Part shown: piece after piece, positions 1 to 7,223 of the stretch
Position numbering within the stretch: the first letter of the stretch is position 1
Layout of the letters: each line of letters opens with the position of its first letter
NCBI RefSeq assembly: GCF_030908545.1
Contig: NZ_CP133083.1
Location: 1,364,001-1,428,000 of the forward strand
Direction: 5' to 3'
DNA length: 64,000 bases
From: Nitrosomonas sp. sh817
GTDB taxonomy: Bacteria > Pseudomonadota > Gammaproteobacteria > Burkholderiales > Nitrosomonadaceae
Notes under the pieces: generated by a model
What the model was told of the DNA's origin: nothing
Database searches by the model: none
The model's input: only the letters and a program-made list of their open reading frames with translations
Position numbers and translations under genes: made by a program

Positions 1-441
1 GCAATGACACTTGTTATATATATCGTTTTAACTGCAATCAGTGAATCGGTTGTTAAAGACACAATCCAGAGTGTTAGTATTGCTGTGTGCACCTACTATA
101 TTGTCGCTGCGCTATCTTGTGTGTTGTATTTTCATCGTACTGCATTTAATCATTGGAGTACTGCTTTATCGCAAATTATTCTTCCTGCAACTGCAGTTGT
201 TATATTGTTTGTGGTCAGTGTGTTGCAAGCATGGAATATGATGGATCCAACCTATGGTTCAAGTGGATCGATTGGTGGAGTTGGGGCTGTATTTTTGATA
301 GGGGTCGCGACGCTGCTATGCGGCGTCCCATTAATGATTTTATGGAATCTTTTTGAGCCTCGTTTCTTCCGGGGGGAAACATTGCCATTGGAAAGAGCCC
401 ACATGGTCCCAGATGCCGAGGATAACAGAGTTCAGCAGTAG
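1..441 (+). CDS. Amino-acid permease (APC family), C-terminal part
   Basis: The reading frame is open from the first base of the window, so only the C-terminus (about 146 residues) is seen and the first ATG at 4 is probably internal. It contains about three hydrophobic membrane segments followed by a short polar tail (ending DNRVQQ). The loop WNMMDPTYGSSGSIGGVG and the end of the last helix (GVPLMILWNLFEPRFF) look like the last helices of APC-type amino-acid/polyamine antiporters. Substrate cannot be told from this part. It lies just outside the integrated element and converges with the rhodanese gene. Confidence 0.65.
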   Translation, partial: AMTLVIYIVLTAISESVVKDTIQSVSIAVCTYYIVAALSCVLYFHRTAFNHWSTALSQIILPATAVVILFVVSVLQAWNMMDPTYGSSGSIGGVGAVFLIGVATLLCGVPLMILWNLFEPRFFRGETLPLERAHMVPDAEDNRVQQ

Positions 442-515
442 TCAGGAATGACGAAGCTGCTGTGACGCTTGAACTATTAACCAACGTGTGAAAGTGAAGA
501 GAGCCTAATCGCTGG

Positions 516-896
516 TTAGATTGCTTTGTCTTTTTCAAGTGGAAAAGCAGCATCACGCCATGCTTTAATGCCGCCTTTCATCGATGCAACATTTCGATAA
601 CCCATTTGCTGTAATGCATCCGCCGCTAATACGGAACGATAACCACCACCGCAATACAAAACTATCGATACATTTCTATCGGGAACAACCGATTCGATGT
701 CTCGTTCAAGTATTCCTTTCCCGAGGTGACGTGCACCGGCCGCATGGTCAATCCAATATTCATGATCTTCGCGGACGTCAATGAAATAAAATTTTTCTCC
801 CTGAGCGATGCGGACTTGCACTTCTTCCGCTGTGCATTCTTTAATCCGCTCCTTTACTTGCTCTACTAGCTTTAAGAATCCTGGATTGTGATGCAT
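516..896 (-). CDS. Rhodanese-domain sulfurtransferase
   Basis: Single-domain rhodanese-like protein of 126 residues, predicted cytoplasmic. Residues 20-120 form the domain: FIDVRE near the start of the fold, then the active-site loop YCGGGYRS with the catalytic cysteine, and the typical end MKGGIKAWRDA. Such proteins move sulfane sulfur from a persulfide on the loop cysteine to thiol acceptors or cyanide; the physiological acceptor here is unknown. In the uninterrupted chromosome the gene would lie directly downstream of tRNA-Thr, from which it is now separated by the 19-kb element. Confidence 0.88.
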   Translation of the reverse strand: MHHNPGFLKLVEQVKERIKECTAEEVQVRIAQGEKFYFIDVREDHEYWIDHAAGARHLGKGILERDIESVVPDRNVSIVLYCGGGYRSVLAADALQQMGYRNVASMKGGIKAWRDAAFPLEKDKAI

Positions 897-921
897 TTAT
901 GATCTTGGTAGTATTAAATGA

Positions 922-968
922 TTGGTGCTGTTGAGAGGAGTCGAACCTCCGACCTACTGATTACGAAT
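922..968. repeat. Element-end direct repeat (tRNA-Thr 3' fragment, distal att site)
   Basis: These 47 bp are identical to 19901-19947, the 3' part of the tRNA-Thr gene (complement) from the anticodon loop to CCA. Identity stops abruptly after GATTACGAAT. Here the sequence goes on as AT-rich DNA, so this copy is not a functional tRNA. An identical tRNA 3' end next to a tyrosine integrase is the classic mark of site-specific integration into a tRNA gene. This is the displaced copy; the integrase starts 152 bp further in. Confidence 0.9.
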
Positions 969-1049
969 ACTAAAGCCCATATATACCTACTGATTAATTA
1001 ATATTAATGTAAATATATATAACAATATGTTATGATTAATGTCACATTA

Positions 1050-1107
1050 ACGGGGTTACATAGAAATTAACCGTATTTCACTTACACTGTAACCCCGGTG
1101 TAACCCC
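1050..1107. promoter_or_regulatory. Putative integrase arm-type sites, left end
   Basis: The motif TGTAACCCC occurs at 1088-1096 and 1099-1107 in direct orientation, 11 bp apart, and as its complement (GGGGTTACA) at 1052-1060. The same GTAACCCC pair is present close to the other element end (19838-19856). Short direct repeats near both ends of a tyrosine-recombinase element are typical arm sites for integrase or excisionase. The sites also lie just before the integrase start codon, so they may serve in autoregulation. Function is inferred only from position and repetition. Confidence 0.45.
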
Positions 1108-1119
1108 AGTGAGGTTAAT

Positions 1120-2313
1120 ATGGAAAATAGAATCAATTTCACCAAGGCAGCTATTGACGCATTGCCTATACCTGAATCTGGCAAGCGCAGCACCTATCAC
1201 GATATAAAAACTTCCGGCTTGCAGCTTCGCATCACTTCCACTGGCGTAAAAACCTTTAGCGTATACAGGCGTATCAAACGTGGTGATCCTGAGCGTATAA
1301 CGCTTGGCCGTTATCCTGACATGACCGTAGAACAGGCAAGACGGGAAGCCGTAAGAATAGCCTCCGATATTGCAGAAGGCAAAAACCCCGCCGAGGTCAA
1401 ACGCGGTCATAAAGCAGAATTAACTTTCTCTGATTTATTTGGCGATTATATGGAACGTCACTCCAAGCCAAAGAAAAAAACATGGGCAGAAGATCAGGCA
1501 CAATTCAGGCTGTACCTTGAAAAGCCATTAGGCAAAAAAAAGCTATCAACCATTGACCGTAAAAGTATTGCACAGATACATAGCAGCATCACAAAAGCGG
1601 GATATGCGCCCACTGCAAATCGAGTAAAAGCATTGCTTTCCAGCGTTTTTGGATGGGCAATCACAGTAGGATTATGTGAATCGAATCCAGTTATCGGGAT
1701 TAAATCAAACAAGGAAAATCAGCGTGACCGTTTCCTGCAATCCGATGAACTGCCAAGATTCTTTGAATCACTCGCAAAAGAACCCAATTCAACGATTAGG
1801 GATTACATACTGATTAGCCTGTTAACCGGTGCAAGGCGTAGTAATGTTTTATCTATGCGCTGGCAGGACATCAGCTTAGAGCGGGCGGAATGGCGTATTC
1901 CCATGACAAAAAACGGAACACCGCAAACAGTAGCACTGTCACCCGAAGCCATAGAGATATTACAGAACAGAAAACCATCGGATGATGCTGTATTTGTTTT
2001 TCCTGGAAGTGGCATGACTGGGCATCTAATGGAGCCAAAAAAGGGCTGGAAACGAATCCTAGAGCGTGCAGGAATAGACAACCTACGCATTCATGATCTA
2101 AGGCGAACGCTGGGAAGCTGGCAAGCCAAAACCGGCGCATCATTAGCGATTATCGGAAAATCACTCAATCATAAGAGCCAGAACACAACCGCTATTTATG
2201 CCCGACTCGATCTTGACCCGGTAAGAGATTCAGTCAATAAGGCAACTAGCGCGATGTTAACAGCTGCGGGATTAAAGGATAATGCAGAGGTAGTGAAGCT
2301 AAAGAAAGGTTAA
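1120..2313 (+). CDS. Tyrosine integrase of the DUF4102/P4-like type
   Basis: Site-specific recombinase of 397 residues that would integrate and excise the element at tRNA-Thr. The N-terminus is the DUF4102 (Arm-DNA-binding) domain (KSGLQLRIT-like region, residues 10-85), followed by a SAM-like core-binding domain and a C-terminal catalytic domain. The visible catalytic set is R239 (TGARRSN), H325 and R328 (HDLRRT), H351 (LNHKS) and Y360 (TAIYARL), so it looks intact. It reads inward from the displaced att copy, so it sits at the end opposite to the intact tRNA. The ATG at 1120 is closely preceded by the putative arm sites. Confidence 0.95.
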   Translation: MENRINFTKAAIDALPIPESGKRSTYHDIKTSGLQLRITSTGVKTFSVYRRIKRGDPERITLGRYPDMTVEQARREAVRIASDIAEGKNPAEVKRGHKAELTFSDLFGDYMERHSKPKKKTWAEDQAQFRLYLEKPLGKKKLSTIDRKSIAQIHSSITKAGYAPTANRVKALLSSVFGWAITVGLCESNPVIGIKSNKENQRDRFLQSDELPRFFESLAKEPNSTIRDYILISLLTGARRSNVLSMRWQDISLERAEWRIPMTKNGTPQTVALSPEAIEILQNRKPSDDAVFVFPGSGMTGHLMEPKKGWKRILERAGIDNLRIHDLRRTLGSWQAKTGASLAIIGKSLNHKSQNTTAIYARLDLDPVRDSVNKATSAMLTAAGLKDNAEVVKLKKG

Positions 2314-2335
2314 TAAATACCTCATAAGGAGCATA

Positions 2336-2974
2336 ATGCTTAAGAGATATTACAGTATTGAAGAAGCGGCGGAGTTTCTAACTTCAGAACATGGACAGAG
2401 AATAACTCACAAGGATGTGCTGACACTTGCAAGGCATGGCGATATTCGCTTATGTACATGGTTTGATGGGCGAGTTGATTTATGTATTTGCTATGACCAT
2501 CCCGAGCATCCAACAGTTGACTGGGAGGACACTTTTTCGTTCAAAGGATATGTCCAAATACCTAGAGACAAGATTGCGCCAAATGGTGGCGAGATTACAT
2601 TTTCACCAAAAAATTCTATTGAAATAATAACATACGATGGCCCTCCATTGGCAGAAGTTGTGTATCCATATGGTTTTAGTTGGTGGGTTGAAACTAATTG
2701 CGACAATGCCGATATACCTGCACAAGATTTATTGAATCTTAGATCAAAGAAAGTAGAGTTAGAAAAACCACTCGCTACCACCGAACGTAATACTTTGTTA
2801 ACTATCATCGGCCTTATGGCGAAAAATGGCTATGGGGATGATCTAAGCCAACCATATCAATTAGCCAAGAAAATTCAGGAAGCCGCCGAACTGCAAGGTA
2901 TCAAAATAAGTGATGACACCATAGCCAAAAAACTCAAAGAGGCTAAAAAAATTTTAGTTGAAGAATCCGAATAA
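2336..2974 (+). CDS. Hypothetical element protein with HTH-like N-terminus
   Basis: Protein of 212 residues following the integrase by 22 bp, with a good ribosome site (AAGGAG) before the ATG. Residues 1-40 (YYSIEEAAEFL...THKDVLTLARHGDI) resemble a MerR/AlpA-like helix-turn-helix that reads a column of DNA. The C-terminal 60 residues (TTERNTLLTIIGLMAKNGYG ... SDDTIAKKLKEAKKIL) match a module I recognise from uncharacterised proteins of integrative elements. No catalytic motif is visible. A role in element regulation is a guess. Confidence 0.65.
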   Translation: MLKRYYSIEEAAEFLTSEHGQRITHKDVLTLARHGDIRLCTWFDGRVDLCICYDHPEHPTVDWEDTFSFKGYVQIPRDKIAPNGGEITFSPKNSIEIITYDGPPLAEVVYPYGFSWWVETNCDNADIPAQDLLNLRSKKVELEKPLATTERNTLLTIIGLMAKNGYGDDLSQPYQLAKKIQEAAELQGIKISDDTIAKKLKEAKKILVEESE

Positions 2975-3051
2975 AATCAAATCTGATTATCCGAAATCGG
3001 ATTGCTGAAATCCGAGTTAGGACAAAGCATTAAAACCATAATCTAGACTTT

Positions 3052-3093
3052 CTCATGTGTGCTGAGATTTTTTCAGCATTAATCAAACATGAG
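3052..3093. promoter_or_regulatory. Nested inverted repeat before alpA-like gene
   Basis: Outer arms CTCATGT (3052-3058) and ACATGAG (3087-3093) enclose inner arms TGCTGA (3060-3065) and TCAGCA (3073-3078). The structure ends 11 bp before the ATG at 3105 and contains the likely ribosome-binding area (GAGGAAG) at its right edge. It could be an operator or an RNA hairpin controlling the downstream HTH and primase genes. The inner hairpin lacks a following T-run in the sense direction, so a simple terminator is less likely. Confidence 0.45.
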
Positions 3094-3104
3094 GAAGTTT
3101 TATT

Positions 3105-3335
3105 ATGCAAACGCATTCTGCTGTAACAGCAATTCTTAAAAATCAATCTACCGATCCACTACTAACCCCACCAGAGGCAGCCGCGTATATCGGCGTAACC
3201 GAAAATACACTCAGCGTTTGGCGGTGTGTTGGGCGCTATAACATCCCATTTGTGAAAGTTGGGCGGCTTGTTAAATATCGCAAATCTGCGCTTGATGCTT
3301 TTATTGATCGACGCACGCACGGCGGGGAGGTGTAG
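3105..3335 (+). CDS. AlpA/excisionase-like helix-turn-helix protein
   Basis: Small DNA-binding protein of 76 residues. The core LTPPEAAAYIGVTENTLSVW followed by FVKVGRLVKYRKSALDAFI is the standard helix_turn_helix_17/AlpA layout: HTH, then a wing, then the YRKSDLDAFI-type end. Such proteins act as excisionases or activators of integrase and replication genes on P4-like satellites. It is followed 4 bp later by the primase-like gene, whose ribosome site (GGGGAGG) lies inside the end of this gene, so the two are probably translated together. Confidence 0.82.
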   Translation: MQTHSAVTAILKNQSTDPLLTPPEAAAYIGVTENTLSVWRCVGRYNIPFVKVGRLVKYRKSALDAFIDRRTHGGEV

Positions 3336-3339
3336 TCTC

Positions 3340-5766
3340 ATGCATACAAATGAAAATGCCCGCTTGCAGACAGATGCTAATACAACATTTGCCTTGAGTA
3401 ACGCATATAGCGCTCTTGAAATAGTTGAACAAGCCCAAAGCGACATGCAATCCAAAGGAATAACGCCACCGGATCAGTTGGTTGTGGATGATAAAATTCA
3501 TAGGTTTGGTAAAAACAAATCCTGCTGGTACGTGTTTCATGGTGATGGCATTCCAGCGGGTGCTTTTGGCGATTGGAGAACAGGCGAAACATATACATGG
3601 TGCATGAACATTGGACGGGAGCTAACACAAACCGAAAAGATTGAAAACCATGAAAGAATGGCAGAAATGCATCGTAAACGCGATGCTGAAAAAGCCAGAA
3701 TCCACCAAGAAGCCAAGATTAAAGCCAACAAAATATGGGGTGAAGCAACACCAGTAACGGAACACCCATATTTGACGCATAAGGACATAAAGGCAAATGG
3801 CATTAAGGTGTATAAGGGGAGTTTAATAATACCGCTTTATAACGAAACCGGTGAAATTTGCTCGCTGCAATATATTGATGCTGATGGTCATAAGAAATTC
3901 ATGCCCGATGGGCAGGTGAAAGATTGCTACTTCCGTATTGGGAAACCAAGAGACTTTGCGTGCATTGCTGAAGGATTCGCCACTGCCGCAAGTATTCATG
4001 AAGCGACTGGTTATGCTGTCATTGTGGCATTCAATGCCGGTAAGTTAGTTGATGCTGCGAAATTTGCTCACAATAAATTTCCAGATATAAAAATAATTAT
4101 CTGTGCAGATGATGACTATCAAACTGAAGGAAATCCAGGACTTACAAAAGCCAAAGAAGCCGCTAAATCAGTAAATGGTTATGTAGCTATTCCAGACTTT
4201 GGAGATAACAGGCCGAACGGTTTTAAAGACTTTAATGATTTATACCAATCTCATGGCATTGACGCTGTAAAGCACTGCCTAGATAAAATCACAAAGCCTC
4301 GAATATTACCTGAGCCGCTACCCGACATGCCCAATGTAATGCCTTTTGACTTTCAATATTTGCCCGGCATGGCACGGGGATATACCAATGATATCGCTCA
4401 ACGAATGCAGTGCCCGCCTGATTATTTAGCTGTCACAGTTTATGTAATGTTAGCTGCTGTCATTGGACGCAAATTAGGTATCCGACCTATGAAATATGAT
4501 GACTGGACGGTTACCCCAAATTTATGGGCTGCGAGTATTGGAAATTCAGGCACTCTTAAAAGCCCTGCACAGGCTGCTGCATTAGCACCTATTAAGAAAT
4601 TGGCTGCTGATGCATATGAGAGATATGCGAAAGATCAAGCTGACTTTAATGCCGCTGCTTCACTTGCTGATATTAAAGAATCAGCTAATAAGTCAGCAGC
4701 TAGACAAAAATTAAAACAAGACCCTAATGCCGATGTATCAGAATTAATTAAGCCCGTCGAAATCGAGGGCACGCCATTTTTAAAGCGATACATAACAAAC
4801 AACAGCACCTATGAAGCACTGGGTGACTTGCTCATAGAAAACCCTAATGGCTTATTAATCGAATCAGATGAGCTCATAGGCTTACTAAAGCAGCTTGATA
4901 GCAATGGACAGGAAGCTGCTAGAGCGTTTTATCTAACGGCTGCTGATGGTGATAAGGGTTATACATTTGACCGCATAGGGCGCGGCAAAGCGTTGCATGT
5001 GCCAGCACTTTGCATATCAATCATTGGCGGTATACAGCCGGGCGTGTTAAATCAATATGTACGTGATGCAGTAGGCGGCGGCGCTGGTGCAGATGGCTTA
5101 TTACAGCGTTTCAGCTTAATGGTTTATCCTGATATTTCCAAAAACTGGAAAGAAGTAGATCGTTATCCAGATGTTGGTGTTAAAGACACTATGCACCAGT
5201 TGATTGATAAGCTAGACAATCTAAATCTGTTTGAGATTGGTGCAGAATCGGATGAATACTGCAAAATGCCATTCTTGCATTTTGACAATCAAGCACAGGC
5301 ATTATTTTATGAATGGCGTAGGAATCTTGAAAGTCGATTGCGTTCAGGTGAAGAACATGAGTCGTTTGTATCGCACCTTTCCAAATATAGAAAGTTAGTA
5401 CCCTCACTCGCATTAATCAATCACTTGTGTGATCAAGGCTATGGAGCAGTTGATGAAAAATCGTTGCTTCGTGCTATTGCTTATGCTGAATATTTAGAAA
5501 GTCATGCACGGCGCGTGTATAGCTTTGCAGCCAGACCGAATATTGATGCAGCCAAAAACCTTTTGAAACGGTTATCAGCAAACAAGCCTGATAAGCCTTT
5601 TACAGCGCGGGAAATATACCGAAAAGGCTGGACAGGATTAGAAACGCCCGCCAAAGCACAGGGTGCAATTGATCTGCTAGTTGATTATTGCCACTTGTTT
5701 GAATCGGAAATAATAACAGGTGGCAGACCTACTAAAATTTACACCTTGAATGAGGTGAAGGAATGA
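3340..5766 (+). CDS. Toprim/DUF3987 primase-helicase-like protein
   Basis: Large protein of 808 residues when started at the ATG at 3340, which has GGGGAGG nine bases upstream; a longer in-frame start at 3259 would run through the preceding gene. The N-terminal third resembles phage/plasmid primase proteins, with a Toprim-like region (ACIAEGFATAASIHEATG ... IICADDDYQ). The rest is a DUF3987 domain with a P-loop-like segment (SIGNSGTLKSP). Proteins of this kind take part in DNA replication of satellites, phages and plasmids. It supports the view that the element replicates or once replicated autonomously. Its stop overlaps the next start (ATGA). Confidence 0.85.
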   Translation: MHTNENARLQTDANTTFALSNAYSALEIVEQAQSDMQSKGITPPDQLVVDDKIHRFGKNKSCWYVFHGDGIPAGAFGDWRTGETYTWCMNIGRELTQTEKIENHERMAEMHRKRDAEKARIHQEAKIKANKIWGEATPVTEHPYLTHKDIKANGIKVYKGSLIIPLYNETGEICSLQYIDADGHKKFMPDGQVKDCYFRIGKPRDFACIAEGFATAASIHEATGYAVIVAFNAGKLVDAAKFAHNKFPDIKIIICADDDYQTEGNPGLTKAKEAAKSVNGYVAIPDFGDNRPNGFKDFNDLYQSHGIDAVKHCLDKITKPRILPEPLPDMPNVMPFDFQYLPGMARGYTNDIAQRMQCPPDYLAVTVYVMLAAVIGRKLGIRPMKYDDWTVTPNLWAASIGNSGTLKSPAQAAALAPIKKLAADAYERYAKDQADFNAAASLADIKESANKSAARQKLKQDPNADVSELIKPVEIEGTPFLKRYITNNSTYEALGDLLIENPNGLLIESDELIGLLKQLDSNGQEAARAFYLTAADGDKGYTFDRIGRGKALHVPALCISIIGGIQPGVLNQYVRDAVGGGAGADGLLQRFSLMVYPDISKNWKEVDRYPDVGVKDTMHQLIDKLDNLNLFEIGAESDEYCKMPFLHFDNQAQALFYEWRRNLESRLRSGEEHESFVSHLSKYRKLVPSLALINHLCDQGYGAVDEKSLLRAIAYAEYLESHARRVYSFAARPNIDAAKNLLKRLSANKPDKPFTAREIYRKGWTGLETPAKAQGAIDLLVDYCHLFESEIITGGRPTKIYTLNEVKE

Positions 5767-6134
5767 ATTATTTATCAAAGCTGAAACAACTCGAAAGAGA
5801 TGAAAATTTTAATAATACCCCATCGAATGAACTGCCAAAACCGCCAAAAGCCCCTTCTGTCAGTTTTGGCAGTGCGAATAAGGGGAATATTGAAAAAAAT
5901 ATTTGTGCAATCACAGATTTGAAGCCTGAATACAGACGGCAAAAGGTATTAACGATGCTGGCAGAGCAACCAGATTCACAGCGGGCATTTATTACCGATT
6001 TAGAAAGTGATCCTGATAATGCGATTTTGAGCATGGCAATTCGCAACGTGGCAACCTTTGAAATGATCATACCGCGAGAAAAATATGATGCATTCTTGCT
6101 ATTGGAATTAATTCAGAAAGCACAGATTCAATAA
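5763..6134 (+). CDS. Hypothetical element protein
   Basis: Protein of 123 residues whose ATG overlaps the stop of the primase-like gene by four bases, indicating translational coupling. The N-terminal half is low in structure and rich in Asn, Pro and Lys; the C-terminal half (YRRQKVLTMLAEQPDSQRAFITD ... MIIPREKYDAFLLLELIQ) looks helical. No known motif. Elements of this type often carry a small protein here, but the function is not known to me. Confidence 0.65.
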   Translation: MNYLSKLKQLERDENFNNTPSNELPKPPKAPSVSFGSANKGNIEKNICAITDLKPEYRRQKVLTMLAEQPDSQRAFITDLESDPDNAILSMAIRNVATFEMIIPREKYDAFLLLELIQKAQIQ

Positions 6135-6169
6135 GGTAATAAGTCAGAATCAATTCATAGGGATTAAAT

Positions 6170-6823
6170 ATGACTGAAAGAAATAAAGCCAAGGCATCTT
6201 CAAAGCAAAATGCACAAAAACTCACAATCATGAAGGAAGAAGGCAAGAGTGAAATACGTCAGCTAACAGAAATACAGCTATCCCCGCTCATAAACAATGC
6301 TCTTACATTGCAAGTCGTGGCCGCAACCAATTTAGATAAGATTGATATTACTGAAGCTGTTGAAGTGATGAAAGAGAAATCACAGAAGATCATTGCAGGT
6401 GATTTAAGCGAACTGGAAGCCACGCTAACCGCACAAGTCGTAACACTAAATACAGTTTTTAATACTCTTACATTGCGATCTGCCCATGCTATGGGTAATT
6501 CTCTCAAATCCGCAGAAACCTACATGCGGCTGGCGCTGAAAGCACAAGCCCAATGCGCGCGCACCGCAGAAATACTGGCAACGATCAAGAACCCGCCGAT
6601 AGTTTTTGCCAAACAAGCCAATATTTCGCAGGGACACCAGCAGATCAATAACGGCAACCAATTCCCTATGCACGCGGGGAAAACAAAAAATCCATCAAAC
6701 GAACTATTAAGCGAGGACAACAATGCGACACTGGACACCAGAGGAACGATTGAGGCAAGCGGAGCTAATCAGGAATTGGCGGCCGTGGAAACAATCGACC
6801 GGAGCAAAGACACCAACCGGTAA
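6170..6823 (+). CDS. Hypothetical phage/element-type protein
   Basis: Protein of 217 residues, mostly helical. The region ITEAVEVMKEKSQKIIAGDLSELE ... LTLRSAHAMGNSLKSAETYMRLALKAQAQCARTAEILATIKNPP resembles a family seen in prophages and integrated elements, where it precedes a small WSPE/WTPEE protein. The C-terminus (from about 150) is polar, Asn-rich and likely disordered, and it overlaps the next gene in another frame. Function unknown. Confidence 0.65.
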   Translation: MTERNKAKASSKQNAQKLTIMKEEGKSEIRQLTEIQLSPLINNALTLQVVAATNLDKIDITEAVEVMKEKSQKIIAGDLSELEATLTAQVVTLNTVFNTLTLRSAHAMGNSLKSAETYMRLALKAQAQCARTAEILATIKNPPIVFAKQANISQGHQQINNGNQFPMHAGKTKNPSNELLSEDNNATLDTRGTIEASGANQELAAVETIDRSKDTNR

Positions 6824-6929
6824 AGCCAGATCAAGCCAGAATGCTTATAAGCATGGAATGTGCAAACTTCAAAAAGAGATCAGACAAATGTTAAGAGAAC
6901 AAAAGAATGCTATTGGTTTGATTATTTAA
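6723..6929 (+). CDS. Small basic phage-type protein (WTPEER family)
   Basis: Protein of 68 residues beginning MRHWTPEERLRQAELIRNWRPW and continuing STGAKTPTGKARSSQNAYKHG. This pattern is a recognisable small domain in phages and elements, with arginine- and glycine-rich segments usually found at the start of a terminase-adjacent or regulatory protein. It overlaps the end of the upstream gene by about 100 bp in a different frame, which argues for a compact phage-like layout. The motif makes it more than a chance frame. Function unknown. Confidence 0.6.
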   Translation: MRHWTPEERLRQAELIRNWRPWKQSTGAKTPTGKARSSQNAYKHGMCKLQKEIRQMLREQKNAIGLII

Positions 6930-7223
6930 GTTTTTTCAAATTTTGTTAATTTAGAATCAGATTATCTAATTGTTTCACATAAGGTTCTGTTCATTATCCA
7001 TAGATCGGTGGATTGCTTTGTGAAATGCTGACACCTAATGCCATAAAATTTATTGAGGGAGTAAATAATAGGATAATATCAGTAAAGAACGGTTGATATA
7101 TATTTCCAGCGAGCTTATCAAAGTTTCACGCTAAATCTTCATCTTTGGAAATTCCAAAAAAATGAAGCAGATTGAGTGGATAAAAGCTGGCGGTGCATTT
7201 GAACGTAAGAAGAATTCAAAAGA
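6930..7223. other. AT-rich junction between mobility module and defence cassette
   Basis: About 290 bp without a convincing gene. The DNA is very AT-rich and probably holds the promoter of the five-gene cassette. Within it a 21-codon frame at 7162-7227 starts with ATG and ends in a TGA that overlaps the helicase ATG (ATGA). It could be a leader peptide or the remains of a gene removed when the cassette was exchanged; nothing else supports translation. Confidence 0.4.

Noticed and set aside
3259..3339. Longer start for the primase-like gene
   Set aside because: It would overlap the whole end of the AlpA-like gene, while the ATG at 3340 has an excellent ribosome site.
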